Positions 11,712 through 24,469 of a DNA stretch of 64,000 bases are shown in pieces. The notes beneath the pieces were generated by a model. That model was not told the origin of the DNA. It ran no database searches and saw nothing but the letters and a program-made list of their open reading frames with translations. Made by a program: the position numbers and the translations under genes. Each line of letters opens with the position of its first letter. The first letter of the stretch is position 1. Source of the DNA: Datura wrightii (taxonomy: Eukaryota > Streptophyta > Magnoliopsida > Solanales > Solanaceae); NCBI GenBank assembly GCA_035772735.1, contig JASDFA010000006.1, positions 62,760,001 to 62,824,000 of the forward strand. Direction: 5' to 3'.

Positions 11712-12489
11712 GTTGCCTTTAGTCTTAAAAGGAAATTAGGGACCCATAATGCATTTGATGCAAAAGAAAATAATTCCTCACTTTCATTTAAGTATAAAGG
11801 GATAAAACAATTGGACAATGATGAATAGAATTTCATTCAGTTTTATTAAGTAATATGGTATAACATGTCTAGATAATAGATTTTGCATCTCTTTCAATGG
11901 ACTTAATTGTATTTTAATAATATGGCCACTATCTGACCGAAACCTAGTGGGATGACTAATTTGAACAGTACTAAGTTAAGGTACTAACTCGACTTGTTTT
12001 GTTGGGTTTAAATAAGATGCACTATCAGACCGATAATACATGAAACTGTATTCATCCATTGTGAACCATAACATCATATGTTAATACTTTAATATGTCAA
12101 GGTGTAATCTTTGTGAGTGTTGAATTGGACTTTCCTATTGGACAGCTTAGTCTTTGCATATCATATAGTCCCTCCAGTGTAGAATAAAGTCTCAAGCACT
12201 AATATTGTAACTTAGTGCTGCTTGGGGTTGTTTCGTCACTCTGACGTCTAGTGTCTTTCCTTGGATGGGCTATCTCCCCTCTGTCTAATTCCTGAAAAGT
12301 TAAAATTAAGGGCGGAAGACATAAAGACAAAGATAGTGTTAGTGATTTGGTCAGACAGTTTTGACCACAATTTAGAATGATTTATATTTAAGAATTTTTC
12401 CTAGGGGATTTTTTTGCTTTTGGTTAACCAAAGGAGTTAGACTTGATGCTTCATGGTTTGATGTGTACTTGCTTATGTTGTTCCACAAT
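11712..12489 (+). other. AT-rich interval, nothing recognised
   Basis: No ORF above background, no repeat shared with the rest of the window by eye, and no RNA gene seen. Confidence 0.5.
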
Positions 12490-13915
12490 CTGCTTCAGTG
12501 GATTAGATCAAGACTCATTAGCACGAGTATCATCACTTTCTTGCACTTGGAGAGAAAGTGAACTAGAGAGGAGCTAAAAAGGTTGTTATTGAAGATAATA
12601 GGGTGACGCAACTTGATGGTCAACTTTGTGTATTGAATAGGGGAGATTTGAGACAATTCATTATTGAAGAAGCATACAGTATGTGGTATTCTATTCAAGA
12701 TGTATCAAGAGTTGAAGAAGAACTTTAGGCGGAGAAAAATGAAGCAAAACATTTCTGACGATATTGCTCATTGTTTAAACTACCAATAGGTCAAGATAAA
12801 TATCAGAAACATGGTGATTTAGTTTAGAATCTTATTATTCACAAGAAAAAGTAGGAAATTAACATATGAATTTTGTGACAGGTTTGCCTCGTACTTTAAG
12901 AAAGCATGAATGAGTCTGGTGATGGTTTATGGGCACACAAAGACCGCGCACTTCTACTGTTGTAGACTACCCACACAATAAAGCACCTGACATATTTACA
13001 TATGGTGATATAGTTTTGTTGTATGGGTGCCCATTTCTATCATTGCTAATAGAGGTGCACAATGTACCACTTAATTTTTGCAATCTTTCAAGAAGAAACC
13101 GGGTACCCATGTTGAGCTTAGCGCAATATTTCACCTACAGAATGATGATCAATCTAAACGGATGATTCAAATCTTAGAATACATGTTGAGAGAATGTCCC
13201 ATTGAATTTTAGAGTCAGTGAGATGATCAATTACCTTTGGCGGAGTTCACTTATAATAACAGTTAAAATCCATTTTTAGAAAGTATCATTTTAGGGTTTA
13301 TATGATAGGCAATGTTGTTCCGGTTAGTTGGTTCAAATTGGGTGAATAAAAGCTTTTGGGTCTGAAATTTGTAGAATAGACTTTGGATAAGGTCAAGTTA
13401 ATCACAACGACTTACAATAATAGAAAGCAGGATAAACCCTTATTCGGATGAGCGAGTTCGAGATTTGAAATTTATGGAGGGTGAGTCAATCTTATTGAAG
13501 CTTTCTCCTGTTAAATGATTCATGAGATTTTGATAAGGTGAGAAACTTGATCCCAAGATGCATTGACCCATATAAAATCCTGTAAAGGATTGGAATTATG
13601 GCCTACATATTATCCTTACAACGTGTTTACGATGTTTCATTAAGGTTTTCTTATTTCCATGCTTCAAAGTGTTCTTATGACTCAGATCATGTTATCCAAC
13701 ATAATATCATTAAGCTAGATCAAATTTTAGCCTATGAGGAAATATCGATAACTATTTTTGACAGTTAGGTCTGCCATTTGAGGTTGAAAGCATCATTGAG
13801 TCAAATTATCATAGAGGAAAAATCTGAGTGAACAAGCTACTTGGGAAGTAGATTAGGACATTTAGGATCGATACCCATTACTATTTGAGAGACCAAACAC
13901 ATTTCTAGACTCATT
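12490..13915 (+). pseudogene. decayed chromovirus integrase and chromodomain
   Basis: Old remnant of the C-terminal pol region of a Tekay/Del-type element, which would integrate the cDNA. Scattered frames match element C in order: a VLTGLPRTLRKH-like segment at 12870-12910, the strand-transfer core around 13030-13180, the AEFTYNNS-like segment at 13240-13265, the LKLSPVK...GPYKIL segment at 13485-13580, and at 13830-13915 a chromodomain tail (..DR.PLLFE). Stops and frameshifts are frequent, and no catalytic triad can be scored. At 13912-13927 the arms CATTT/AAATG enclose AAGGAC, the degenerate pre-polypurine hairpin. Confidence 0.72.
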
Positions 13916-13927
13916 TAAGGACAAATG

Positions 13928-14339
13928 TAATTTTAAGTGAAGAAGAACGTAATGAATCAACCCTCTTTTCTAAGGTTTATTCTTCAAATCATGTGTTTGG
14001 GACTTTGTATAAATCAACAATACCATTTGAGACATCATGGCATGGTTGGTATGGAACTAAATGGGCTCAGATAAGTTTCGGCACCTTTGCACCAATTTTA
14101 AAATTATAGTTTTTTAATGGTTCATCCTTCAACTTAATTACGCAAGAGGAACCACTATTGTGGTAATGAAAATTTTTGGACATCGTGATTGCATATAAGG
14201 CACCTATCAAGATGATTATTTTGTCCATGTTGACTTCAGACTACTTTACAATATGATCGCGAGAAGGAGACTATGATCATGAAGAATAAAAATGCCTCAG
14301 TATCACCATAGTGTAGTGAAATCGTGATTGTGACGAACG
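13928..14339 (+). other. polypurine-tract-like site and possible truncated 3' LTR
   Basis: TTTTAAGTGAAGAAGAACGTAATGA near 13932-13956 resembles a decayed polypurine tract with the start of a 3' LTR. The next 380 bp are AT-rich and unrecognised, probably LTR remnant, up to the LINE that begins near 14340. Confidence 0.35.
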
Positions 14340-14618
14340 GCTGAATAATATAAAATTTGAGTTCACAAAAATAATAGCCATTTTATGATTTATGGTCAAG
14401 GTACCATGGTTTATATCATTTGGCGATGAGATAGTACTAATTGATAAGAGCAGTGGAGTTAATGTTAGGCTGGAGGTTTATCAACAAATATAGAAATATA
14501 ATGGATTCAGGTTGAGCAGGACCAAAACTAAATATTTAGAGTGTAATTTCAATGATGTAACATAAGATCCTAAGGTAGAAGTGAGGCTTAGGATGCAATT
14601 CATCCCTAGGAAAGAAAG

Positions 14619-17111
14619 TGTCACGACCCGAACGAAGGGCCCGGATCATAGACACAGGACAAGGGACCCCGAGAGACCTCAAGTCGATCCATGCCATAAG
14701 TATTTAACTAACTAATTCAATAACATGAAGAAAAATATAATTATAAACTCAATGGAAGTCAACTTTACATAACAACAGAATAAATATCTGAAGCTGAATA
14801 CACGTCTAAGTCTGATAAGCCTTTAATTTGGATGAGCTGATGAAACAACACCCCCAACTAGCTCAACTATACTAAAATTGAAAGGAAATCTAAAACAACT
14901 GAATGTCTAGTCCTCGAAAGATGAGGACTCACCAAATAAGCAGGTGCTAACTCTAAACAGCGATTACGAACGGGGCTGAACCTGAGAACCGGGTCCTACA
15001 TCATGAAATGATGCAGCATAGAAAGTATGCGGTCAGTACGTCGAATGTACTAAGTATGCAAGGTAAATAAAATCGCTAAGTAGAATAAATCATTCATTTT
15101 ATAACATATCATAAGCTTTCAACATGGGAGGAAAGGCATACATGTATTCTTTCTGAATTCATAATCTTATCATAACATGACCATGCATAACTTTATAACA
15201 TCATGACTGACTCAAATGACTCAAAGCTGGACATAACATTTATTCAAAAGAAGAACAATGAGTTAAACCTTACTTTTGGAACATGCATGCATAAGATAAT
15301 CATCATCATGAGAAATGAATATGCAAATCTAAACGATATAGACAGTGGGAGACCCGTCACTTAACTGACATACCACGTTAGAGCTTACGTGGTCCCAACT
15401 ATCACACTCAAGTGGGTAGAGTCATCCATAACCTAGCCAGGATGATGGATGATACCATGATATCGATATCAAGCTGAAGGGCAAATCGAGCCAAGGATAG
15501 CTCACAAGGGAGGTCCCATTAGTATAATAGTATCAGCCTACGTTGGTGCGTAGTTCTGGGGCATAGGGTAATCAACCCTTAACCTGCTTGGTGCTAGACT
15601 CTTCTCCTATAAACATGCAATGCTCTACATCGTCTATAACGAAGTTCAACATCCTCTAATGACGAAGCTCAATATGAAATCATGCATAACTCAACATCAT
15701 ATGAAATGAAGCTCAACATTGTCTATTGACAAAGCTCATAAATGACATACATCTCAATTATAAATTCATGCATATGGGAAGCTTTACTTCGTACCATACC
15801 ACAAACTCAATCATAGATGGAAGCATCTACTCCAAATCATATGGTAAGATACATATAGAAATATTTACTCAACATACCACAAGCTAGAATTTATAATAAG
15901 AATTGGGAAATTTCACTTTAAACAATGTGGTAAGCTTATTTCAGGAAAATCATCACTTTAAATTAACATGTGAGCATCACCCATAGCTTTATCACACTTG
16001 GGTCTAATCATTTCATTTTGAAAACATCAACATAATCATGTGTAGTTTTGAAACTATGCTTTTCATCATCAACTTCATCATCATCACACATTTACCATAA
16101 ATTACCTCTTTTATGAATTCTTCACCCATGGGCGTTTTAGATTCAAATTTTAGAAAAAAAAATTATAAGGGAAAAATAATTTAGAATCCACCCAAGCCTA
16201 ATAAATCATCAATATAAATACAATCTAATCATACCCATGTGTTGAGATTGAAGAATCATGCAATTGAGTGAAACCCCATACTTGATCATAAATAATTTAT
16301 CACATTATGATAGGGATTGGGAATGGGTGTGGAAGAAAACACCCACTCATAGCCTTACATACCTGAAAATGGTAAATTCTAACACCCTCTAATAGCCCAA
16401 GCTGAGATTCCAATGGAAACCTTGAGATTTTTCCTTGAATCTCCTCTTCAAACCTTCAAACTTGCATGCATGAGAGTAATGACTTAGGATAGGTTTACCC
16501 TGATTAAAACCTACTAAAACGAGCCTTAAACGACGTAGTATAGGTCTTAGGAACTTAGAAAATTACGAGAAAGCCCTTACTAATTCACAGAAAATAACTG
16601 CCAGGTGACCTTAATGGGTGACCTAACGACTTGTTAGCAGGGCCAATGATTCGTTAGATTGTTTGTCAAGTACACTGGATGACATGTCTACTGGGGCTCG
16701 TAACGGACGATATAACGACTCGTTCTTCAAGACCACGACTCGTGATCACCTTTTGTCATGTACACTACCTCACTTTTCAACCTACTTGCTCACGACTCAC
16801 CTCACGAGTCATTGGGACTAGCCATGACTCGTAGGGTCCCATCCATTAGATGCACTAGTCATTCTCCTATAACAAGTCCAACTCTACCCCACGATTGACA
16901 TGACGACTCATGGTGGTTGACCACGAGTCGTTCCCTCACTCGTGGGTACCTCAATCCTTCATCTATTCCAGGACTGCCCATGAGTCACTTGACGACTCGT
17001 GGGGTCTCCTCATGAGTCGTCCCATGAATCGTCCTATGCCTGCAACATAAATTTCCCTAATTTTTCCATTTCAACTCCTGGGTCCGATCTTTATGCTACA
17101 GGTGTGTAATA
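14619..17111 (-). mobile_element. solo LTR of chromovirus type, 5-bp TSD
   Basis: A 2493-bp minus-strand LTR with perfect GAAAG duplication (14614-14618, 17112-17116) inside the LINE, whose reading continues across it. The plus strand starts TGTCACGACCCG, like 5771. The minus start now reads TATTACACACC, one base from TGTTACACACC. Four perfect ACGANTCGT palindromes (16715, 16735, 16923, 16992) lie in the U3 side at 16.6-17.04 kb. Confidence 0.9.
16590..17040 (-). promoter_or_regulatory. ACGANTCGT dyad array in solo LTR
   Basis: Perfect copies start at 16715, 16735, 16923 and 16992, with more than six one-mismatch copies (such as ACGAGTCAT, ATGACTCGT, ATGAGTCGT) in both orientations. Same U3-side position as at 7605-7880. 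Confidence 0.6.
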
Positions 17112-18062
17112 GAAAGTTTCAAGTGTATGGGGTTTTTAATCGAAGGAAATACGGAGATCGATGATAATGCCACTCATTGTATAGGTGAGTGATGGATGAA
17201 ATGAAGGCTCACATCTGGATTCATATGAGACAAGAAGGTATCGCTCAAACTTAACGATAAGTTCTACAGAGTAGTGATTAAGCTGACTATGTTGTATGGG
17301 ATTGAATGTTGGCCAGTCAAGAACTTCATGTTCAGAAGATGAGCATTATGAAAATAAGGATGCTGAGGTGGATGGTGTGGGCATACTAAGAGGGATAATA
17401 TTATAAATAAGGACATCTGGGACAAGGTAATAGTGGCCTATGTGGTGGACAACATGAGAGAAGTGAGACTAGAGATGGTCCGAGCATGTGAAGATAAGAT
17501 AGGAAGAGGCTCCAGTGAGAAGGTATGAGAGATTAAAAATAATATGTTCAAGAAAGGTTAGAGGTAGGCTAAATAAGTATTAGGAAGAGGTTGTTAGATA
17601 AGATATGATGCATCTTCATCTTGCGGAGAACATGACCTTATATAGGAGGATTTGAAGTCACAAATTAGGATAGAAGGTCAGTAAACAGTTGAGCGTTGTC
17701 TGAATTTTCTATAGGTTAGGCTTCATAGTAGCTTAGCGCCCCATACCTATTTCTCCTTTATAAAATTAGTGTTAGTAGTTTTGTGTAGTTTCTTATCCTG
17801 TGATCCATATTGCTACTGATTGTATTTTGGTTGTCATGTTACTTTGTGTTTTGTTATTGTTTCCATTTAATATATGTTATATTATGCTTCCTCTAATACT
17901 TGTTATATCTTTTTTATTTTGTATGTTCTTTGAAATGTCTTACGTGAACCGAGAGTCATTCGAAAATAATCTCTCATCTTTGTACGGTAAGGTTAATGTC
18001 TACATACACTCTATCCTCCCTAGACCCTACCATGTGGGATTACATCGGGATGTAGATGTTGT

Positions 18063-18555
18063 CGTTTTGGATCAAGGTGCTCTTGATGTTTGGATTCAAA
18101 AAGACAAAATTTCTCCCTACTATTCAAGGTAATGATTTTCTATACTAGTTTTGTTATTATTCACTTTAGAATAATTTGAATTATAAAATATTTACTTTTT
18201 TGTAGTCTAAATTAGGAAATTTAGATCTAGGTTTAGTAAATGAAAGTTAGGAAGTTGGACTAGTCATCTAAGTAAAAGTTAGGATTTGATTATTATTTGT
18301 ATTCCTTAGAAAATGGGTAACTCAGTTATGAATTTTGTTTCAGGATTTGGATTGTTGATCCAAAACGTTGGCTTTTCATATGACTATTTGACTTAGGATC
18401 ATCCTAAAAATATAGGACCTACTCTAATACATGTAATTGACTCTATGATTTGTATTTTGCATAGATTGGGAGTTGTTGAGCAAATAAACTTATAAGGATT
18501 AAGAATTAGGCTTTATGTCAAATTTGAATAGAAGGTAAATGAGACTTTCACTTCT
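18063..18555 (+). repeat. unknown segment X, first copy of a tandem duplication
   Basis: AT-rich segment from GATCAAGGTGCTCTTGATG to GAGACTTTCACTTCTTA. It recurs as 19666-19974 plus 29823-30005 around E2. No protein match is recognised. With the LINE end upstream it forms a duplicated unit of about 1.6 kb. Confidence 0.65.
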
Positions 18556-19665
18556 TAGTACTGATTGATGAGACTCACAATAGGGCTAATTCTAGACTGG
18601 ATGTTTGGAGACAAATATTGGAATCTAAAGTATTCAAGTTGAGCAAAACTAAGACTAAATATTTGGAGTGTAAGTTCAATAATATAACAAAGGAGCCTAA
18701 GGTGGAAGTAAGGCTTGCAATGGAAGCTATCCTTGGAAAAGAAAGTTTCAAATATTTGGGATCTTTAGTTCAAGAAAATAGGTAGACCAATGATGATTTC
18801 ACTCATCGTATAGGAGCGAGATGGAAAAATTGGAGATTCACGTTTGAAGTCCTATGCAATAAGAAGATATTGCTCAAACTTAAAGATAAGTTCTACAGAG
18901 TAGTGATTAATCCAACTGTGTTGTTTGTGGTAGAGTCTTTTCCAATTAAGAAATCTCATTTCAGAAAATAAGGAATGCACAAATGAGGATGCTGAGGCAG
19001 ATGTGTGAGTGTACTAGGAGGGACAAGATTGAAAATATGGAAATCAGTACAAGATAGAAGTGGGCTTCATGGTGGATAAGATTAAAGAAGTGACTGAGAT
19101 GGTTTGGGCATGTGAAAAGGAGATATGAAGAGGCCCTAGTGATGAGGTGTAAGTGCTTGAGAGTGGTAGAGTCGAGGAGTAGTACAGGTAGGCTGAAGAA
19201 GTACTGGGAGAGGTGATTAGACAAGATATGGCATATATTCAGCTCACTGAAGAATGACCTTAGATATGAGGATTTCGAGGCAGCAGATTAGGGTACAAGG
19301 TTAGTAGATAACTAAATATTATCTCACTTTTCTGTGGGTTAGTTTTGGTAGTAGTTTGGCGCCTCGCACCTATTTCTTCGTTTTATCAATAGTGTTAGTA
19401 GTTTTGTGTATTCCTTGTCCTGTGATTTATGTTACTATTGATTGTTGTTGTTATTGTTTCCTTTTACTATATATTATGTTATGTTTACTTTAGTATGTGT
19501 TATATCTCTTTTATTTGTATGTTCTTTGATATGCTACCTTAGTCGAGCGTCTTTGAAAAACAACCTCTCTATCTACGTGAGGTAGGGTTTAGGTTTGCGT
19601 ATACTCTACCCTCCCTATAGCCTATCGTGTGGGATTACACTAGGCATATTGTTGTTATTATTGTG
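18556..19665 (+). pseudogene. RTE-type LINE 3' part, copy B
   Basis: Second copy of the LINE end, beginning inside RT at TACTGATTGATGAGAC (V-LIDET region). It continues with KLSKTKTKYLECKFNNIT, LLKLKDKFYRVVINP, a broken HVKRR-like segment, and a 3' UTR with GGCGCCTCGCACCTATTTCT. The tail is GTAGGGTTTAGGTTTGCG, TACTCTACCCTCCCTATAGC and GTGGGATTACAC with TTGTTGTTATT. The abrupt start at the same point where X ends suggests tandem duplication rather than a new insertion. Many stops. Confidence 0.8.
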
Positions 19666-19974
19666 GGTCAAGGTGCTCTCGATTTTGGAATTCAAAAGAT
19701 GGAGTTTCATCCTACTATTAAAGGTAATGATTTTCTATACTAGTCTTGTTATCATATATGACTTTAGAGTAATTTGAATCATAAAATATTGACTTTTTAT
19801 AATCTAAATTCGAGAATTTATATCTAGGTTTAGAAAATAAAAATTAAGAAATTGGAATAGCTATCTAAGTAAAAGTTGAATTTGGATAATTTATTCAGTC
19901 TCGTTAGTTAATTGGTAACTCGATTATGTATTTTCTTTTCAAATTTGAATTGTTAACCCGAAAGTTTATTGATA
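19666..19974 (+). repeat. segment X, second copy, left half
   Basis: Matches 18063-18370 (GTCAAGGTGCTCTCGAT, AAAGGTAATGATTTTCTATA, TAGATCTAGGTTTAG-like and TATCTAAGTAAAAGTT blocks). It is cut at 19975 by E2 and resumes at 29823. ATTGATA occurs on both sides of E2 (19968-19974 and 29823-29829). Confidence 0.7.
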
Positions 19975-21557
19975 TGTTGTGGGTTTACAACACTTTCGAC
20001 GTTTCACAGGTGTGTTTATACGGATACGATGCATTTTTTCTTTGTTTTTTAGGTAAATTTGGTGATGAGGTTGAAATCTGTAAAAGAAGGGAAAAAGAGT
20101 GCAGAAATATGACCAAGTACAGACTTTAGTACGAGTCATACTGTGAGTTGTGATATACTTCAGAATGATTGCTCATGGTACTGGCCAAGTACGACTCTTG
20201 GTCTGAGCCGTACTAGAGTAGTCGTGGAAAACTTCAAAAGGATGCACTTTGATTAGTCTCCGGGTACGGGTAGAAACTACAATCCATGATGACTACCTAC
20301 GACCCGTAGCAAGGAACCATGGTAAAGTTTAGGAAGAAGGTGGAATGGTAGATCTCATGGTACGAGAGGCAACTACGACTTGTAAGAGCAAGGTATGAGT
20401 CGTACTAAGACGCTCATGGAATTATGCAAAGGATGCAAGAAATCATAGGTTCAGACCACGACTGGAATGTATGACTCATAGGAGCATTGTACGAGTCGTT
20501 CCAACTCCTAGCACTTAACCGAATTTAGAGCTGTCGGGCATTGTACAAGAGGATGTTACGACTCGTATGATCAAGCAACAAGTCATAGGAGAAGGCGGTG
20601 GCAGTTAATCAGTTTCCTTATTAATTTAGGAAAGGTTTATAATTATTTGTATAAATACTGTTTTAGGTTATTTTTGTTAGAGGACGGATACTTTGAGTGA
20701 GGAGTTCAACTTTTTTGGAGATTCTTCTTGAGTTTTTCAACATTCTTAGAGTTTACTTCATTGTTCTTGAGTTGACCAAAGTTGAATTGTGCAATAATCA
20801 AGTGGGTTTTTGTTTTAATCTTCATTGTAAGTTCTTAATTATGTTTTCTCAATGAATGCTAGTTCTTCTCTTACAATCATGAGAGGATAAAACCTCCACA
20901 ACTAGGATTGTGGGAACCATGGTGAATTAACCAACTAGGGTTTGCACGAAGTGATTCTAAACTAATATGAATGCTTGTATTGTCTTCTATTCATATTAAA
21001 TGTTTCTTAACGCAGCGCAATGTTAGGACTTGCCCGAATTCTCTACTTGCTTAAACCTACAGAGGTAGAGATTAGGAAAACAAAAGAACAACAAAGCCTT
21101 GAACTTTATGGTTCATTATATAACTTGAGTTGCAGATGCAGAATAGTTAATTTGGAATAAATTGACAATGGTTAAAGTGAAATCCCACAAGATACCTTAA
21201 TCGGTGATTAAGTATAGTCATCTAATAGGGGCGAACCAGTCATTTGGATCAACCTATGTTATCAGCTCTACAAGCTAAATATTGGGATAGATCACACGTA
21301 TAAAATCCGAAGTAGTTATGAACCCATAGGGAACACTTCCCTAGTTAATTGCATCAACTTTATAACAACTTCAATCTTCAATACTGTTACGTACTTCATT
21401 CTTTAAGACTCCTCTTTAGGAAATAATCGAACCAAAAGTGTAGCGTTATTACACATCCTGACCATATTTTCTATAGGATCGACCCCAACCTTATTTGGGT
21501 TCTTTATTGACAATATCCGCGTCATACTTTTATAGGGGTGTGATTTGAGCGTTATCA
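19975..21557 (+). repeat. 5' LTR of E2
   Basis: 1583 bp from TGTTGTGGGTTTACAAC to GAGCGTTATCA. Two perfect ACGANTCGT palindromes (20491, 20558) and many variants lie at 20.12-20.60 kb, just upstream of TATAAATA (20650). The 3' LTR is much shorter because of an internal deletion. Confidence 0.85.
20120..20657 (+). promoter_or_regulatory. ACGANTCGT array and TATA box of E2 LTR
   Basis: Perfect palindromes at 20491-20499 and 20558-20566, with variants such as TACGAGTCAT and TATGACTCAT from 20130 onward. TATAAATA is at 20650-20657. Confidence 0.6.
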
Positions 21558-21561
21558 AAAA

Positions 21562-21579
21562 TAGCTCCATTGACGGGGA
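21562..21579 (+). promoter_or_regulatory. primer binding site of E2 (tRNA-Asp type)
   Basis: TAGCTCCATTGACGGGGA, four mismatches from TGGCGCCGTTGCCGGGGA, four bases after the LTR end. Same spacing as in E3 (9818). Confidence 0.7.
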
Positions 21580-21755
21580 ATACGACTTAGGATTAGATCA
21601 ACTACTTGTGTTTAACTGTTAGTCGTTATTTACTCATTTACATTTTCCTTTTATTTTTGACACCCATAGGTTGCTCCTTGGTGAATGCCAAGTACTCGGT
21701 GAAGAAGAAACCCATTGATCCCATTTGATCTAGAGCTTGAAAGGACACTGTGAAA

Positions 21756-23345
21756 TATGGAGAATAACGAAACTCCTGAATAGATACAAGCTAGATTAGC
21801 CACTGAGGCTCGTCAGGCACAGTTAGCACAGCAAGCTGCTCTTTAGGAAGTAGATGATCCTCAGGGAGTGTTGGACAATACTGACCGACACAGATGGGGT
21901 AACAGAGGCCATAGATATGCTACACAGTTTGATGATGAAGAGGACCCTGATATTGATGAAGTGGGGTCAACAAGAGTCATTGTACCTCTACCTTTGCCTG
22001 CTAGGGCAAACTTTTGATATCACTAGCATTATGATCTAGTTGCTCAACATAAAAGGGGTGTTTAGTGGTCATGCAGCTGATGGTGTGAATCTGCACCTGA
22101 TGAACTATGTGGGGATTTGCAAGGCATACAGGTTGTGAGCCAGGATGCCATCAAGCTGAGACTCTTCCCATTCTCTCTCTCTGGAGAGGCCACTTTACAA
22201 TTGTCAGAGTTGTCCAACAACTCCATAACCAACTAGAGGGAACTAAATAAAGTCTTCGTAAAAAGGGTCTTCCCACCTTCCAGGATACTGCAGCTAAAGG
22301 ATGAGATCTATAATTTTTGGCAGTTAAAAACTGAGGCACTACATGAGACTTGGCTGAGATTTAAGAAGAAGATGACCGAGTGCCCTAATCATAAAATTCC
22401 TGATGACAGTTTGTTGGAAATTTTTTACAGGTCTTTGAGCAATAGTACCAAGGTTGACGCAGATACGGTGGCAAGAGGAGCACTGATGAGTCACTCTTAG
22501 GAGCAAGCAACTATCATACTTGATCGAGTGACCAAAATGAATAGGGCCTGGAATACAAGGGAAGCTGAGACAACTGCAGGTACATATACCATAGAGATTA
22601 TTGCAGACCAATGTAGATAAAAGGAGGAACATGATCAGGAGTTGACTCACATGAGGACATCTCTAGGCCTACTCACGAAGCATATTATAGGCTCTGGAGC
22701 TCAAAAGTGAATGCAGTGGGAGCTCAGGATTAGGAACTAGAGTATGAGTAGTCAGATTTCGAGGAGGAGGCGAACTTTTTGGACAACTAGGTGGAAAATT
22801 TTCGGGCCAACGCCCAAGGGTTCAGACAGGACACTTGGCGTCAAGGTTCCGAAAATCAAGGTTGGAATCAATATAGAGACAACTACAATAGGAATGGGTA
22901 TAGGGATAGGAGCAAAGTGAGCAAGAAGGTGATTGGAGAAATAATGATGGCTACCACAACGACCGAATAAGTTTATATGAGGGCTCATAAGGATGATGTA
23001 AGACCCTCAAAATTAGAGAATATGATGGTTGAACTGCCCAAAAGGGATAAATCAACTGATGATTCGCTGAAGGATATTAGGGATGATATATCTGGCATGG
23101 TCCAAAAAGTTGAATCCCATGTTATAGCAATTAAGTAGAGTGAGCAGCAGCTTGGTCAGATGTATGCATCCCTAAGCCAGAGGTAGAAGGGAACACTTCC
23201 TAGCAACACAGTCTAAAATTTGAAAAATGATAGTCATTGTATGGTTGTGATGACTAGGAAGTGAAAGACATCTGTTGACCCTCCCCTGATGGTTGTAGTT
23301 GAGATAGAGAGATAGAAGGAGACCGAACTGAATGAGGAAGATGGG
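21756..23345 (+). pseudogene. Athila-type Gag of E2
   Basis: Capsid precursor that would package element RNA. The likely start is ATG at 21756 (MENNETPE), followed by a Gln/Ala-rich N-terminus. The capsid-type domain follows in a shifted frame: KLRLFPFSLSGEATL (about 22150-22200), the F..RFFPP-like segment (22255-22280), the LHETWLRFKKKMTECPNHK stretch (22340-22400), then TILDRVTKMNRAW (22510-22550). A basic, Asn/Arg-rich stretch (about 22800-22900) lacks a clear CCHC knuckle. There are several nonsense codons and at least two frame changes. It runs into the protease frame. Confidence 0.8.
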
Positions 23346-24179
23346 ATGGATGAACAAGAGGTTACAAGCAAGGCTAATTTGACTAAGGCTCCAGGTGGTG
23401 CGAAGAAGTCTAGAGCTGATAAAGGGAAGGAACAAAGAGCTACGCAGATTTACAAGGCTATCCCTCGACCACCGCCACCATTACCTCGGAGGATGAAGAA
23501 GAAGGAGGAAGATGGGAAGTTCCAAAAATTCTTATCTATGTTGAAACATCTATCTATGAACATCCCATTGGTCGAGGCATTGGAGCAGATGCCCGGATAT
23601 GCTAAGTTCATGAAAGACATTCTGACTAAGAAGAGGTCCATGAACTATGAGCCGGTTGGTAACATGCCTCATTCCAGTCCCATAGCCTCGTGGATCCTTG
23701 CCCAGAAGAAGGAGGATCTAGGTTTCTTCATCACTCCTTGTATGATTGGTGACTTTGAGTTCACGAGGGCACTTTGTGACTTAGGCACTAGCATCAACTT
23801 GATGCCATTAGCTGTATTTAGACAGTTGGGCTTTGCTGCTCACACATCGACTATGATGCGACTATTGATGGCGGACTGCATAGTTAAAAGGCCAGTGTGG
23901 GTCCTCTTTGATGTGCTAGCTAAAGTGGATCAGTTTATCTTCCCAGCTGACTTTGTTATCTTAGCTTGTGAGGTTGATTTTATGGTCACCATTATTTTGG
24001 GGAGACCATTCCTCACCATTAGGAGAGCTTTAGTGGACGTTGAGGCTGGCTAGTTAAAATTTAGGCTGAATAAGGAAGAGGTCACCTTCAATGTCTACCA
24101 ATCAATGAAACAACCCAATGAGTTTAGGGTAGTGTCAACAATTGAGGATGATTCTGAGATTCTTGATGAATTTTGAGTA
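23346..24179 (+). pseudogene. Gag-protease linker and aspartic protease of E2
   Basis: Open frame of 235 codons (23346-24053). A Lys/Glu- and Pro-rich linker (PPPPLPRRMKKKEEDGKF) leads to the PLVEALEQMPGYAKFMKDIL segment (about residues 75-95) and the protease. Its active-site segment CDLGTSINLMP (about residues 142-152) is the Athila form of the retropepsin D-S/T-G motif, and IILGRPFLTI is the C-terminal flap partner. A TAG at 24051-24053 follows EAG. The frame then continues as EEVTFNVYQSMK to a TGA near 24174. RT should begin after this and does not. Confidence 0.85.
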
Positions 24180-24420
24180 GTCAAGAGACTTGCGTCATGT
24201 CGCGACATTAAATCAGGCGTTTCTTGGGAGGCAACCCATGAGGTTGTTTGGTGAAGTCTGTGTAACCAAACCACCTGCGTCAGGTGCTTCTTAGGAGGAA
24301 ACCCATGAGGTGGTTTGGTGAAATCTGAGTAACCAAACCACCTGCGTCGTGCCGCAATGTTAAATCAAGTGCTTCTTAGGAGCAACCCAAGTATCTTGAA
24401 TTATGTGTGTTTAGTGTGTA
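24180..24420 (+). promoter_or_regulatory. post-pol hairpins with repeated AGGCAA-type loops
   Basis: The motif GACATTAAATCAGGCG then TTGGGAGGCAACCCA (stem 24225-24228/24235-24238, loop AGGCAA) is repeated three times in altered form. Between copies a perfect 12-bp inverted repeat AGGTGGTTTGGT/ACCAAACCACCT (24308-24319, 24332-24343) forms a second hairpin. D has a single version at 59649-59666. Likely an RNA structure between pol and ORF2. Function is inferred. Confidence 0.6.
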
Positions 24421-24469
24421 GGCAAAACAAAAAAGCTGGTGGGTGAAAATTGCAACAAAGGATTGTATT

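Larger units (their letters stand above)
14340..18062 (+). pseudogene. RTE-type LINE 3' part, copy A, split by a solo LTR
   Basis: Non-LTR retrotransposon of the plant RTE clade. Pieces 14340-14618 and 17112-18062 join across the solo LTR. The first carries a decayed RT core (PWFISFGDEIVLID, for the usual FADD) and GFRLSRTKTKYLEC. The second has the LKLNDKFYRVVIKLTMLYG segment, the CWPVKN motif, and the C-terminal RGR...KYW-like end. The 3' UTR contains CGCCCCATACCTATTTCT and ends with the TACACTCTATCCTCCCTAGA..GTGGGATTACA tail and TTGTCGTT. No endonuclease is present, as in a 5'-truncated copy. Stops and frameshifts are common. Confidence 0.8.

Noticed and set aside
14619..17111. Two-LTR element with lost body
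   Set aside because: A single LTR is flanked by one perfect 5-bp duplication, so it is a solo LTR.
17800..18132. 110-codon ORF with hydrophobic start
   Set aside because: It reads through the LINE 3' tail and segment X, not conserved in copy B.
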